Positions 11,401-23,401 are shown, numbered from the stretch's first letter. The stretch is DNA of 60,000 nucleotides from Adiantum capillus-veneris (GCA_014529385.2 CM043960.1:37588781-37648780); one strand, 5' to 3'. Notes: generated by a model from the letters alone, not told the origin. Numbers and translations are program-made.

Positions 11401-11758
11401 TTCTAACTTCTGAAGACATGAAATCCATCAATTTGGCAACATTTAATAGCATCTTGTGGGACGTAGGACCCTGACAAGAGAATGGTGAAGATGGAATCTC
11501 CACTTCCTCAAGGGGGTCGGGCATTCCCTCACCAAACATTCTCTCTAGTAGGAAAGGTGTGTGTCCACTTTCAGATGTCCTACCCTCACTCTCTTCCCGA
11601 ATGATACTGGGTATAGCTAACGGCCTGTAGTTCTTGTGAGGTTGAACTTGTGTGGGAAACACTGTGTCCGACATCTTGATATGTTTGGGTTCAGGTTCTA
11701 ATGTTCGTTGAGTTTCTTCCACCAAACCCCTCAATTGTTGGACTCGTTCAATTTCCAC
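8477..11758 (-). pseudogene. G2 pol, proximal part: protease, reverse transcriptase, RNase H start
   Basis: 1,093 open residues. The first protease spans about 195-300: active-site region GVLDDGAGVSM (D214, with Asp where Thr is usual) and MILGRPF at 286-292. A long acidic and basic linker (350-690) follows. RT occupies about 715-905, with LRVCVDLKKVN, the LDGYSGYNQI palm motif, [11 protein letters not shown] and the catalytic FLDD at 874-877. RNase H starts near 1010 (HIDASNFAIG, then TEREGLA) but the frame is lost at about 8543-8552 by one base. Upstream, the frame also shifts near 11731-11758. It copies element RNA into DNA when intact. Confidence 0.9.
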
Positions 11759-12118
11759 TGTTGGGTTTGGATAGGTTCCAATCTTTCTCTTGCAATACTC
11801 ATTTTCGTCTCTCGTGGCTTATCTTGGGGGTTCGCAACTGGGTGGTTTAACTTTGAATACTCTTTTGGTGTTCGTCGTAATTCCCTCTCGTGATCCTCCT
11901 CACTGGCTTTTTCCTTTGTAGTAATAGTTTTGGTCTCTGTGGTCTCTATCGAATCTGAGTCATCCTCACGGTCATTCATATACACGGGATCCTCCTGTCC
12001 CTATGTTAGTCTTTGAACTAGGTTTTGAGCTAGAAGCAATAAGGGATTTCTTTCTTCGTGTTTTCTTCTTTTTCGCTCGGCCAATGGATGCAGCATCTCT
12101 CTCTTTGAGGATGTAATT
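11731..12118 (-). pseudogene. G2 gag-pol linker (frameshifted)
   Basis: A charged, Lys/Glu-rich segment (for example MYMNDREDDSDSIETTETKT at 11985) lies between the last gag knuckle and the protease ORF, in a different frame from the protease ORF. The minus-strand stretch 12000-12118 encodes a KKKTRRKK-type basic patch in one frame. No domain is recognised. Confidence 0.5.
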
Positions 12119-15100
12119 TTACTTTTGGAGCATTGACCGTGTGAGTGCATTCACTGGTGCTATGTTTATAGTTGGTGGTGTCCCATCAACAATCTCTATT
12201 ATGTTCAATGATGTGATTTTCGGTGAGTTTGGATTGTTAGGACACTGTGCGATCAAATGATCTATGCCACAACGATTACAAGTGAGTATTGGCATTGCCA
12301 ATGCACTCCCTTGACTTGTTTGCCTTAGTGCAGCATTCTTTTGCATTCTAATGGGGCACTCAACTACTCGATGTGGTCCACCACATTCGTAGCACTGAAG
12401 AGGTGGTCTCCTGGCAAAACTATTAATGTTTTGGCCTCTTGCTGCTAGCGCAGTAGCTTGATATACCGGTTTGATTTGTCCCCAGTGGTCTTCCATATAG
12501 TACATGGGACACTCCTCAAGCATGTCGACTCCATAGGTGATACTAGAGTCTATGTCCTCTTCGCAATCTACATAAGTACTAGATGACTCACAACCTATTT
12601 GGTTCATAGGTGTAACTCTTGGATGAGGGGGTTGCGGTCCTAGCACTGGAGGTGGCAACGACGTCGTTTGGACCACATTTTGGGTTCTAGGGACCATGTG
12701 CTGTAATGGCAACTGTTGCTCCATGGGTGGGGTAGGCATCAATGCAGGAACTCGAGGTGAGTCTGCCCAAGCTATAGGCGGTCTATTTTCCATGATGCGT
12801 TTAAGCATTAGGCAATCCTTCGCTTGATGGCCATACCTACCACACGCGTTACAAGTCCCGTTAAACTTTACTCTAAAAGTAGGGAATTTACTCGTAGTAT
12901 GTGGGCCCAAGCAAATTGAGCACCATTGTTGCTCCCTTCTTGGATACATATGAGTGTTTTGTGGAGCACGATTACCCCTAAGGCTTTCTTGGATGGCCTT
13001 GGTGAGATCTGCCAAAGTCATCTCAGATATCGTTTGCTCTTTCACGATTGGCTTTATCTTCATTGGCTCATGCCCTGACGCTTGCGAGCTACTAGACTTC
13101 GGCTCGGCAGACACTCTTTCTCCTGCAATCATTTAATTATTCTCCAATTGGATTGCATTCATGGTGACTGCTTCCCAAGTAGTGATACCTCTAATGACTA
13201 GGCCATTATAGATACTTTCATGTCGTAGTCCCCTAATGAATCTATCGAGCAATTGGTTGTTGTTGAATCGCTCGTTTGGATTGCATAGAGAATTCAAATT
13301 CTTTAGGCGACTAATGAAGTCTCTCACGGATTCACCTTCTTCTCATTAGGCTTTCTGGAGCTGAGAGGCTACACCCCAAAGTACTCCCTCTCGTATGTAT
13401 TCTTTTAAGAACAGTCTCCTAAGAGTAGAGTAGATCGTTTTCTCTTCTACTCTTAAGGTTCTATACCAATCTCCAGCCTTTCCGCTTAGGGTCAAACTCA
13501 AAGCCTTACACTTATGTAGCTCATTGTGCTCTTCCAAGGAATCGCACACATGTTCAAAGACTTCCATATGCTTTCTAGCATCTCCGTCTCCACTAAATTT
13601 CTGTGTGAGCTTAGCTACTTGAACTGCCTTGCTCCTAGGCTCTCTATCAGGTGCACTACGCATGTTTTCCGCAATAGAGCGACCGATAGTTTGAGAAAAT
13701 GCTGCCAAATCTCCTATTTGAGCAGGTATAATGGGTGTATGTGCTCCTGGAACCACATGTGAGATGGGAGTTGTCCTTGGCCTTGGCATACGCGCGGATC
13801 TTGGGTCCCATATTTCGTATGGTGGTGTACCAGACGGTGGTCCAAAGTTTATAGGCGTGGCCCTAGGCATAGGGGGTGCCTGATATGGCATGTTATTATT
13901 AAATGGCATGGCTCCACTTGTATAAGAGCTTGGATAATTCCATTGTGGATTGTAAGCTCTTGGAATAATCGGAGGTGTAGGAGCTACATGAGGCTGAGGT
14001 ACGACAGGTGCACATGATTGATACATACATGTAGGTATAGTTGGGGGCACTGTGCTACTAGGCATCGACGTAGTGTTAACAAATGAACTCCATGGTGTAT
14101 TTCTTGTCATGCTCACCACTGGGATATGCATGGTAGTCGTAGTGTCATTAAGAGAAAGATGAGCTAGATTTGGGAAGGTAAAGCTTCCACTTGTGGGCTC
14201 AGATTGTACTGAGGCCCCTGGCGAAACAACATATGGAGGATCAATGGGGCTCACTGAGGGAATCTCCATTTGTGATAGGGTTGGTTGGTTGGCCTTTCCC
14301 GTATCCAAGAATCTCATTAGGCCTGTTGAAGGCATGTTGATCCCTGTGTTCTGTCTTTCTAACTCGACAATCCTATGGAGGACATCACAGACTTTCTGTT
14401 GTTGCTCATCTATGTTAGTAGCACCCGATGTGGATTGTAGAACATCTAACCAACCCACATGATAGGTGTGTCCTGTGTAGCAATCAGTTAAAGCTTCTAC
14501 TTGTAGGTCATACTCCCAATTTTCGTTTAGGAATATCCCATCTAGGCCTGGCGTGCTGGAGGTTTCCCTTGAAGTGGAAGCATTATTGCTCCCCATAGCT
14601 TGCCCCTCCGTGACTGCTACCTTGGGAGCACTCGGTTGCTTGGCTGGCATGATTTTTGTCATAGGAGCCTTTGCTTTCAGGGCTCGACTTTTTTCTAGCC
14701 TTCGTAGGTTCTCAATTTCCCTCTCCCTTGTTGCTTACATATAGCGTTCGATCTCTTGTACTTCGGCAAGACTCCTACCATCGGGTAGTAAAACCTCAGA
14801 GGGAGATAGTCCTAAAGGATCAGGAGGTGCAGTGGATGGAACATTCACATGCACACTCTCAAGAAGCATAGGGTCTATTTTAGGCATGAATGACGAATTT
14901 ACTTCCCCACTCCCTTCATTTATTTCATTAACCGCATGTTCGGAGCGAGTAGCTCTACAAAGGGTCTCTTTTAAGCGGCTAAACACGCTGGACCCGGGCC
15001 GTGGGCCCATGGCATGCATGTCTTGACTTGAACTATCAGGGTTTGGTGTAGTCAGAGGAAGAATCACTAGACGCGATATGAGGATCTTGGGTCGCGCTAC

Positions 15101-15266
15101 CTTGAGTCCCGGCCGAAGGTCCAGAACCTAGGGTGGAGGAATAATGGGTGCCCGCGTAAATGGAGGCACTACCAATATGCTCGTGCTCTAACACTCGTCC
15201 AGAGCGTAGGTTCATATGACTTGGATCCCCTAGAAGTGTCAGTGAGTGCCCGTGAAGGCTGCTCAC
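12119..15266 (-). pseudogene. G2 gag with three zinc knuckles (broken by stops)
   Basis: Five open pieces (15036-15266, 14735-15067, 13346-14662, 13133-13327, 12119-13132) form one gag. Apart from a frame change near 15060 they share one frame and are parted by single or paired stops at 14735-14737, 13340-13348 and 13133-13135. The matrix-like N-terminus is followed by a Pro-rich stretch and the retrotransposon-gag core (VQVAKLTQKFSGDGDARKH, then the helix DWYRTL). The C-terminal part has three knuckles: CNACGRYGHQAKDC (CX2CX4HX4C), CYECGGPHRVVEC and CNRCGIDHLIAQC (both CX2CX3HX4C). Gag would form the particle and bind RNA. Three knuckles is more than the usual one or two. Confidence 0.85.
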
Positions 15267-16242
15267 CTAGTATTTTTGGGTGTTTTGCAACCCAAGTCTT
15301 TTCTTATTTTTTTTTATTTTTTGATTTTTTGGTCCTTTTTTTTCTGACCGAGCTATAGAATAGAACGTATGATAGCTCAAAACGAGCGTCTCGGTCAGAG
15401 GGACGTGCCGCGCTTTACAGCCCTGCGTTTGGTCACTTTATGCCCTCGGAATCCCTAAAACCGTCAATTTCTAGTAGGGAACTAGGCCCAAATTAGAAAG
15501 TCTAAGGATGCAAGTGGGAAGAGAAGGGAGGAGAGTGGAGGACTTGCCCCACATGCTCTCATTCCCTCTTGAGGGGGTAGGGTATATATATAAGAGTGAG
15601 TCTAATATATATCAGAGGACTGAGGACTGAGGCTTGGGCTTGGGCTTGGGCTTGGGCTTGGGGAAATAATCCCGATCCCGATCAGAATTTTAGTGTGGCC
15701 CCCTAGTCACTCACGCTGTTTTTTTTAATAATAATTTTAAGGCGACGACCACGCGCGATTTCTTGGCCACACACACTGTCAACACCTACCTAACCTCTCT
15801 GTCAACAGCTCACAGACAGCACTACCTTATCTACTTACTAACAGTGCTGCTAACCACTAACTAATCTACTAACTAATCTGTTAACTGCTTATTGACAGTG
15901 AGCTAACTGTCCACCTACTTCCTCTCTCACTACCTTACTGTGCAAAGACTGTGTGCAGGCAAACCTTGACAAGAAACTGTGTACAGAATGTGTGCAAACA
16001 GAAATTGCTAACTGCCTTCCTACTTATTCATTCACTGCAAACAAGCTAACGACTACTAATTGTGCAAAGACTGCGTGCAAACAGAAAACACAACATTATG
16101 CAGAAATCACAGAACTTGCAGACAATACAGAAATTAACAACTTGCAGAAAACCAACTCATTCCTCTTCCTCTTCCTCTTCTTTCCTACTACAAACAACTC
16201 ATAGGAGAAGCACAAAGTGCCTCTTGGGCTTAGTGCAGGGCG
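15267..16242 (-). other. G2 5' leader
   Basis: About 1 kb of untranslated leader. It holds a T-rich tract (15301-15345), an inverted repeat CTGACCGAG/CTCGGTCAG (15344-15352 and 15390-15398) with an inner GAGCTAT/ATAGCTC pair, and about five copies of GGCTTG at 15632-15660. No ORF is supported; the short calls at 15953-16361 overlap the primer site and LTR. Confidence 0.6.
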
Positions 16243-16262
16243 ATTCCCCGGCAGCGGCGCCA
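16243..16262 (-). other. G2 primer-binding site for tRNA-Asp
   Basis: The plus strand reads TCCCCGGCAGCGGCGCCA four bases from the LTR edge, which matches the 3' end of plant tRNA-Asp including CCA apart from one central base. On the coding (minus) strand this is the complementary primer site beginning TGGCGCCG. tRNA-Asp priming is characteristic of Athila and relatives. Confidence 0.85.
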
Positions 16263-16266
16263 AAAA

Positions 16267-16851
16267 TGTGTGCTCCTTGTCGCACTGTCGAAGCAAGGGA
16301 CTTGCCGATACACCGTGTGCGAGCCACAAATGGCTCCAAGCACACAACAAGCCTAAACTAGCAAGCTCAAGAGAGCAAAGGGTGTGTCACTCACCGCTCT
16401 ACGCTCGCCTTCGTGGTGGATTCCTCGCCGCGATGAAGAAGAAGCTCCAGTCGTGCCGCGCTCAACCTCTTCGTCGCCGTTGTGCCTTCGTAATGCTCGA
16501 TCGCACACACACTCCCCCCCTCTCTCTCTCTCACATACACACACACACAAGGAGGTGAAGAAGAAGAAGATGGAGATGAAGATGGTTCAAGAGCACTCTT
16601 CTATTGCACAAATGAGAGAATGAGTGAATTTTAGGTTTAGTTGGCTTTTATATGAGCTCACCCCATTCACACTTGGGCGGCCATGCTTAGCCAACTAATC
16701 CCTTGAATGTCCCAGTTAGAGTGCGCCTCTCATCGGCGATCACTCTTACCCTTTTCCTATTGGTCCAACAAGCCCGGTACCTGACTCTACCAAATACATA
16801 ATACACGTCCGTCGTAGGTGATGGGGTGTCCGTGAGCCGTGAGGGTTAACA
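16267..16851 (-). repeat. G2 5' LTR
   Basis: 585 bp, pair of 3015-3607. It should contain the G2 promoter on the minus strand, but I cannot place a TATA box with confidence. Confidence 0.93.
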
Positions 16852-16856
16852 GTAGG

Positions 16857-17986
16857 TGACGCCAAGTGTCGAAGGAGTCGATGATTGCTAAGAGCTCTTT
16901 GTCATGGATTTCATAATTGATTTCTGCAGCTGAGAACTTGCGAGAATGAAAAGCCACTGGATGTACTCGACCATCCTCTCTTACTTGGGATAGAATAGTG
17001 CCAAGGGCAAAATCTGAAGCGTCTGTTTATAGGATGAAAGGCTTTGTAGGATCTGCGTGAATTAGAATGGGTGCGGTCGTGAAAGCTTGCTTGAGAGTCT
17101 GAAATGATTTTGTGGCCTCTGAGTCCCAGACAAACTTATGATGGCCTGTCAACCTTGTGAGTGCTATAACCACCTTGGAGTATCCCTGTATAAAGATACG
17201 ATAAAAATTTGCAAATCCGAGGAAACATTGAACATCTCTTACCGAGGTGGGTGTCTCCCAATCAAGGATGGTTTGAATCTTCTTTGGATCCATGGAGATT
17301 TCCTTTTCAGAAATTACATAACCAAGAAATTCCACCTTAGATTGATGAAAAGAGCACTTCTCCAACTTTGCATATAACCCTGATGCACAAAGCTTTTCAA
17401 GCACTAATCGTACATGGTGCTCATGCTCTTCTTGATCCTTGGAAAATATCGAGATATCATCCAAATATATTACCACAAAATAATCCAAATACTCCTGAAA
17501 GATATCATTCATTAAATGTTAAAAAACATCTGGGGCATTTGTGAGACCAAATGGCATGACGGTATATTCAAAGTGGCCATACCTTGTCCGAAAGGTTGTC
17601 TTCCATTCATCACCTTCTTTGATTCTGACTAGGTTGTAAGCACCACGAAGGTCTATTTTTGTAAATATTCTTGCCTTGCCAAGGCGCTCAAGAAGCTCTG
17701 GGATCAAGGGAAGGGGATAGCGATTCTTGACGGTGATCTTGTTCAGGCCCCTATAATCCACACACATCCGGAGAGTTCCGTCCTTCTTTTTTACAAAGAG
17801 TATATGAGCTCCTGTTGGGGACTTTGAATGCCGTATGAACCCCTTAGCAAGATTCTCATCAATATTTTTTCGTAATTCTACCAATTCATCTTGAGATAGA
17901 TTGTATATTGGGCCAAAAGGGGGCTGGGTTCCCTCCTGAAGCTCTATAACACAATCAGGGTCGATGCTCCGGTAAGAGGTCTGCAT
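16857..17986 (-). pseudogene. G1 reverse transcriptase and start of RNase H
   Basis: Two pieces in one frame. 17519-17986 has the RT fingers and palm ([47 protein letters not shown]) and ends at a TAA. 17027-17512 continues with the catalytic VIYLDDISIF, the thumb, and the FLGFANFYRIFI connection region. RNase H then begins (TDASDFALG) after a stop near 17027 and reads to the G2 insertion at 16857. The stops lie at conserved Gln or similar positions and look like point decay. Confidence 0.88.
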
Positions 17987-18521
17987 TCTTCATCTCAAAA
18001 ACATCATTGTAATCTTGATATTGACGTGGCAATGCCTCCATGATTTTTGTTGGCGACGTGTTAATTGGTGTTGCAAATATCAAGAAAGTTGGATACTTTT
18101 TGGTTGCACGCATGAAGACCTTGGCTCCAAGATATATAGGCCTATTATGCCTTCCCTTCTTCTTTTGGACTTTTCGTGGTTCAATTCTCCGAGCCCTCCA
18201 ATCGATGTCAGGATTATGTAATTCAAGCCACGGTAGCCCAATAACAATTGGACTGCTTGGGCTTTGTATAATATTAAACGCTATTCTTGAAACATGCTCC
18301 TGTAATGTTACTTTTATGGGGCGAGTTTCATACCTGACATCCCCTGAAGCGAGGGGAAAACCATCAATGACTTCTACAGTTCCTGGATTAGACTTCTCCA
18401 CAAGTGGTATGCCTTGTTCTTTTGCAAATTCTTTGTCCATGAAGCATGCCATTGCACCCGAATCTAGTAATGCTTCACAATCCATATGCCTACCCGACAT
18501 ATGGATCTTGATTGGTAGCAT
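17955..18521 (-). pseudogene. G1 protease
   Basis: 188 residues. The retropepsin active site is CEALLDSGAMACF, followed by the flap region and VIGLPWLELHNPDIDW, the standard end of a Ty3 protease. Its tail overlaps the RT piece in another frame, so a frameshift lies near 17960-17990. It would cleave Gag-Pol in the particle. Confidence 0.85.
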
Positions 18522-18659
18522 AAAACTTGAAGTGAAATCAGTGGGAAGAATGAGACATTTTTTTGCTTATCTTTTGTCCAATTGGTCGGTCTCTATTGGG
18601 GTTGGACATCCATGTTTTTTGAACACGTTGAGGCCATTGCACCATGAAACTTCATCCTT

Positions 18660-19603
18660 CTCTTCCTTGGACACTGTTGAACTATGTGCCCCTGCTCTCC
18701 GCAATACATACATAAGCCATTAATGCATCACCTTTGCTTCTCCTGGGCTGAGAGAGGTTGTAACCATGCTGAATCAATTTGCATGGGCTCAATACTTGAT
18801 TCAAGGCCCTGTTGAGGTGTGTAGCCATTATGTGTCACTTTTGTTTGGGGTCGCAATGGTGCCATGAGATGCCTCTCTTGTCTCCTCTCAAATAGTCGGT
18901 TATCACATTTTATTGCTTGAGAGATGAACTTGCTTAGTGTGTGAACCTCTGGCATAGTCAATAAAAGATCTTTTACGTCAACCTTTAATCCCCACTAAAA
19001 TTGGCTAATGAAATATTCCTCATGCCAAGTCAGATCACAAGTGAGCTGTTGAAATTTGGATGCATAGATGGATGTAGGTCTTGATCCTTGGTGGAGATTT
19101 CTAAGTTTGGTTTCAGCAACCCTTGCTCTATCAGTATCCCCAAAGGTTGCAGAGAACTCCCGCACAAAAGCTTCAAAGTCATGAAGGAGAGGAGATTCTT
19201 TTTCAAGTAAGGGAGCAAACCAAGAGAGAGCCATACCTGAGAGGAGAGTCCCAATAAGGCCTACTTGAGAGGCATCATCTGGATAACGCTCTCGTTGCAT
19301 TCGAATGAAGAGACGCAATTGTTGGAGAAAACCTCTAAACTTTGATCTAGTCCCATCAAATTTTTTAGGCATATTGACCTTCGGCTTCTTCTTATGTTGT
19401 TGAGAATAGCTAGATCTTGCAGCTTGTGCTTGATGTGTGCTTGTCTCTTGAAGCTCTTGAATTTGACGTTGAAGATCTTGCAACACCGGTCCCAAGATTA
19501 GGGGTTGCTCTGCTTGAAGTTGAGCATTACTCTCACGAAGTTCTTGTAACCAAGATTGGATGCTTTGCAATGCGTTGATGACACCTTCCATCGTCGGCTC
19601 CAT
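18660..19603 (-). pseudogene. G1 gag with CCHC knuckle (stops)
   Basis: 18995-19603 (202 residues from MEPTMEGV) holds a coiled N-terminus (about 15-55, Gln/Leu-rich) and the gag core (PKKFDGTRSKFRGFLQQLRL, then LIGTLLSGMALSWF). An in-frame TAG at 18995-18997 and a TGA just below 18728 interrupt it. The frame continues through 18728-18961 to the knuckle CMYCGEQGHIVQQC (CX2CX4HX4C) at about 18675-18720. A gag of this size with one knuckle is typical of chromoviruses. Confidence 0.85.
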
Positions 19604-19643
19604 GATGGCTTGAGAAGATTAAGAGATGGTAGTCTTGCCAAAC

Positions 19644-20451
19644 TGTTATGAGTGCGTATAGAGCTAGAAGAGAGCAAGAGGAGGCGCTCACAATGTACAA
19701 GAACTTGGACTTGATGATAAGCTTAATACTGATTACAAGACTTAATACTTTATTAAGAGAGCTAGATGCAAGACTTGGATTACATGACTTGAGTACAAGA
19801 CAAGGCTTGATTGCAAGGACAAGACTTGAACATAAAAACTAGAAGAGGGATTTTCTCATAGGAGGCTCACAACTGGTGTTGGCAAGACTGAGGGGCTTGT
19901 GGCCCAAGACCCGAATTTATACTAGTGCTTGAGGAGGTTAGGACTTTCTAGGTTCTTCTTGAGGAGGTTAGAATCTTCTAGAACCTTCTTGATCCTTCTT
20001 GTCCTTCTGGAACCTTCTGGATCCTTCTTCAACTTTCTAGAGCTTTCCAGAAACTTCTAGATTCTTTTGGAATCTTCTCCAAGCTTCTAGAAACTTCTTG
20101 ATCCTTCTAGTTCTTCTAGAGCCGTCTAGCTCCTTCTTCAACTTTCTAGAGCTTTCCAAAAACTTCTAGATTCTTTCGAAATCTTCTCCAAGCTTCTAGA
20201 AACTTCTTGATCCGTCTAGTTCTTCTAGAACCTTCTAGATCCTTCTTCAACTTTCTAGAGCTTTCCAGAAACTTCTAGATTCTTTCAAAATCTTCTTCAT
20301 GCTTCTAGAAACTTATAGAGTGCTTGATACTTTTAGAACCTTCTAGAATCTTATAGATCCTTCTAGATTCTTCTAGAGCCTTCTAGCGATGATGTAGGCG
20401 ATGACACAAGCGATGATGCAGGCAACGATTGACTCTCAAGCATCCATGACA
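19644..20451 (-). repeat. G1 5' LTR
   Basis: 808 bp, pair of 452-1248, with the same TTCTAGAA-rich array (about 19960-20390). The primer site should lie just left, where the minus strand reads TTTGGCAAGACTACC; I cannot match this to a tRNA. Confidence 0.88.
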
Positions 20452-20455
20452 AAGC

Positions 20456-20690
20456 ATTTTCGTCCTTGAAAACAAAAGTGGTGGCTTCATGAGTGACACT
20501 AATGTTTTCCACATTGGCATCCTTCATGGATCCAACTGTTCGTTTGAGCAGAACACGGCTCAGTAGGAGGTTCAATGAAATCAAGAGTAACTTCTTGATT
20601 TTCCACATTGTTATCCATTTGCAACCATCTTGTGTGATCGGCTCATATACAACATAGAGTGTAGACTCCATTTAGAAATCACTTGAGTAT
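20456..20690 (-). pseudogene. G0 internal fragment
   Basis: Sequence to the right of the G1 duplication continues the G0 element. On the minus strand it encodes a short Glu/Thr-rich tail and then FKDENA, adjoining the GAGAAGCA... purine-rich end seen at 431-451. No domain is identifiable. Confidence 0.35.
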
Positions 20691-21316
20691 GCTAAAAGAG
20701 CTATCACAACTAAGATGTACCTGAAAGAGTACCTCTTTTCACTTTACATGAAAGTAACTGGCTGGCATAACTCATCAGCCAAGTTTAAGTCCTTGACTTG
20801 TTATCTTCTCGTATCAGTAAACAACCCCACCACAATCAGTGCTCAAGGTTGAGGACTGAATTACATGAAGCTCCAACTAGAGCAATAAATGCTTACTAAT
20901 TGGATTGCTTGGTGCTAACATACGCACTTTGCATACTCGTTAGCACCAGGTTATACTTTGTAATCTGCCTATCCCCTTGGATATCGACTGTACTGAGGTG
21001 TGTTTTCCCACGGTTTACAGACAGTCTTCCAAAATGGCTGGTAAATAGGGACCATCGTTCCTTACAACATTGATAAGAAATCAACAATGTTATGAATAAC
21101 CATCTTGGTTAACTTGAAAGATCCACAAGCATCCAAACTGAGCCATGATCTCTATTGGTGATTGGTAGATCAAAAAGTAATCTCATAGAGATACTACACA
21201 TAGAGTGCAAATGTTGGGAGAAAAGGGGGAGACCGGTTGGTTAAATTATTCAACACATGCTCATAGACATCGCCATCAACCTGTCCACCTCTTTTCCCAA
21301 TTTCCAAGCGCGCACG

Positions 21317-21363
<47 letters not shown>

Positions 21364-21449
21364 CATAGAATTGACATAGACAAGATTGTAAGAGTGTGTA
21401 AGAGAACTGTACGAGATAGAGACATGATTAGAGAGTACACAACAAATTA
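20691..21449. other. Unassigned sequence with (CA)n
   Basis: No gene seen. A (CA)n microsatellite of about 26 units occupies 21311-21361. The ORF calls across it are repeat translation. Confidence 0.5.
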
Positions 21450-21912
21450 AGCATAGCATAAGACTGTAGAGAAGAGAATCTGCAAGAGAAAGGCCTAAAT
21501 CTAGCCCCAAACTCCACAACACCTCTCTTGTGGAGTTGGTATTTGATATATATTTTGTGAGTTTAAGGTGCCAAAAATTGAGGCCCCTCTTTTACAACCG
21601 CTTCAAATGTGTAAATGAGTGAAGCTCATTAGTTCTTGCATGACCCATAAGGGGAGTTCCCACTATAATTATTTACAGAGCCATAGTGGCTTATTGAAAT
21701 GAAATTCTAAAACATTGTGTGAATATAAAATGGCCAAGAGTAATTGCCGGCACCTCTTCATCAACTCCCCGCATTCCACTCTAAAAAATCATCATCATCA
21801 ACTCAATTAGAAAAATAAATAGACAGCACATAATTAACCATTACACCAGCTATCCCAATTCCAGCTAACCACTACAACAGGAGGGTGCGGTGCCTAGTCT
21901 CGTAACATCCCT
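21450..21912 (-). repeat. Probable G3 3' LTR (boundary uncertain)
   Basis: On the minus strand a GGTGGAGGGATG purine-rich stretch at about 21910-21925 is followed by TGTTACGAGACTAGG, which looks like a polypurine tract and LTR start. There is no second copy to define the other end. Confidence 0.35.
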
Positions 21913-21925
21913 CCACCAGGGATAG

Positions 21926-23160
21926 CAACTGTCCTCAGTTGCTCAATAGAGAAATCAAATGGACCATGAGTGATGGAATCTGTGGATAAGGTCGAGGAGG
22001 TTGCGAAAAAACTTTTCAGGCATCGATTTGGCATCCTCTCTAGGGTGGCCCTTGAAAGTCAAAAGATAAACGGTTATAAACCATGCCAGTACGCGTAGTG
22101 GTGGTCTTGTGATCAACTAGTTTGTCAGGAATGAGTTGCTCTTCTTGGTCTACAAGTGAAGGTGGGTCTTCATAAATGTGGTGTGTAGGTAGGGGTCCTC
22201 TGAATGGTCATAGAAGACTAATGTGAAATGCATTGTGAATGTGCCAATGTGTAGGTAGGTCTAAACAAAAAGAAACATCATTAATGACAATTGAAATTTT
22301 AAAAGGTCCATAAAAATGAGGAGCAAACTTAACAAAGACATTGGTATCAACACTTTTGATCCTTTGTTTTTCAATGCAAAGTAAAACATGATCACCTTCT
22401 TTAATTTGGTGTGCCTTACGGTGCTTGTTAGCATGCTTAGTGTAAAGTTATTGTGAGTGTTTAATAGCAGAATGCACACTTGCATAAACATCATGAAAGT
22501 TAGTAGTGAAATCATCAACGACAGGCACAACATTAGAAGACGTGAAGCAAGGTAGGAAGAGAGTGACCATATACAACTTCAAATGGAGATTTACCTGTGG
22601 CAGTGTGAGTGGTGTTGTTATATGCAAATTGTAGAATATGCAGGTAATCATCCCATTTCTTAGGTCAAGAAGAAACATAAGCCTTTAACAAATTAATGAG
22701 TGTGCGATTGGTTACTTCGGTTTGACCATTAGATTCAGGATGAAATGCAAAAGTGAAGTCAAGTGTAGTGCCAAGATTTTCAAACACAGTAGTCCAAAAA
22801 GCACTATAGAATTTTGAATCTCGATGAAAAATAATGACTTTAAGCAGACCATGATATGGGAAAACAATCTTAAGAAACAAAAGTGTAGCTTGATGTGTCG
22901 TGAGTGTTTTCTTACAAGGAATGAAATACGCTTGTTTAGAAAAACAGTCAATAATAGTCCAAGTCATGTCATTCTTGTGCATTGTGAGTGGGAAACCAGT
23001 AACAAAATCCATTGAAATGTGTTCCCACGGTCTTTCGGGAATGGGGAGAGGGTGTAAAAGCCCCAATTTCTTACATGTAGCTGCTTTGATCTTTTGACAA
23101 ATCAAACAAGTTGAGACATACTATTGAACATCAATTCTCATAGTAGGCAAATAGAAATCA
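21926..23160 (-). pseudogene. G3 integrase and C-terminus (decayed)
   Basis: 22665-23105 encodes the integrase core: HISMDFVTGFP (first Asp), a degraded FHRDSKF where SDRD is usual (second Asp), and GQTEVTNRTL (Glu). The frame breaks at about 22665. 22448-22678 continues only in part, and a GPFKIS motif typical of GPY/F modules can be read near 22290-22310. The zinc head upstream is only partly preserved (about 23080-23160). No chromodomain is seen. Confidence 0.75.
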
Positions 23161-23401
23161 CAACATAAATTTTAAAATGTGGCATCAAATCCTCTATGGC
23201 CAGCATAGGGTGGTTTGTGCAATTCTTCAATAATTAATATACGGAAAGGTTTAGTCACACACAATTTTTGTTTGAAATAAAGGAAGTTTTCTTGAATAGT
23301 GTATTCGAGAAACGTGTGCAAGCGTTGTCAAACATATGCAACCATGTAGTTTTGAATTCATCATCATGTGCATAAGTGTCAGGCATAGTGTCAAATGAAG
23401 T

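Larger units (their letters stand above)
3015..16851 (-). mobile_element. Long Athila/Tat-like Ty3 element G2
   Basis: A 13.8-kb retrotransposon nested in G1. LTRs at 3015-3607 (593 bp) and 16267-16851 (585 bp) begin TGTGTGCTCC and end GTTAACA on the plus strand, with the 5-bp duplication GTAGG on both sides (3010-3014, 16852-16856). Primer site, leader, gag, pol, post-integrase extension, small 3' ORF and polypurine tract follow in order on the minus strand. By hand count the LTRs differ at a few percent, with extra change in a CT/CA microsatellite. Size, tRNA-Asp primer site and lack of a chromodomain fit the Athila/Tat side of Ty3; exact clade is inference. Confidence 0.92.
452..20451 (-). 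mobile_element. Ty3/gypsy chromovirus G1, interrupted by G2
   Basis: A complete but defective LTR retrotransposon read on the minus strand. LTRs lie at 452-1248 and 19644-20451; both begin TG and end CA and are flanked by a perfect 5-bp duplication AAGCA (447-451 and 20452-20456). Reading leftward from the right LTR the order is gag, CCHC knuckle, protease, RT, RNase H, [G2 insertion 3015-16851], RNase H remainder, integrase, GPY/F-like region and chromodomain. Removing G2 leaves about 6.2 kb, normal for this group. Several stops and frameshifts disable it. The chromodomain marks it as a chromovirus, perhaps Tekay-like. Confidence 0.9.
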
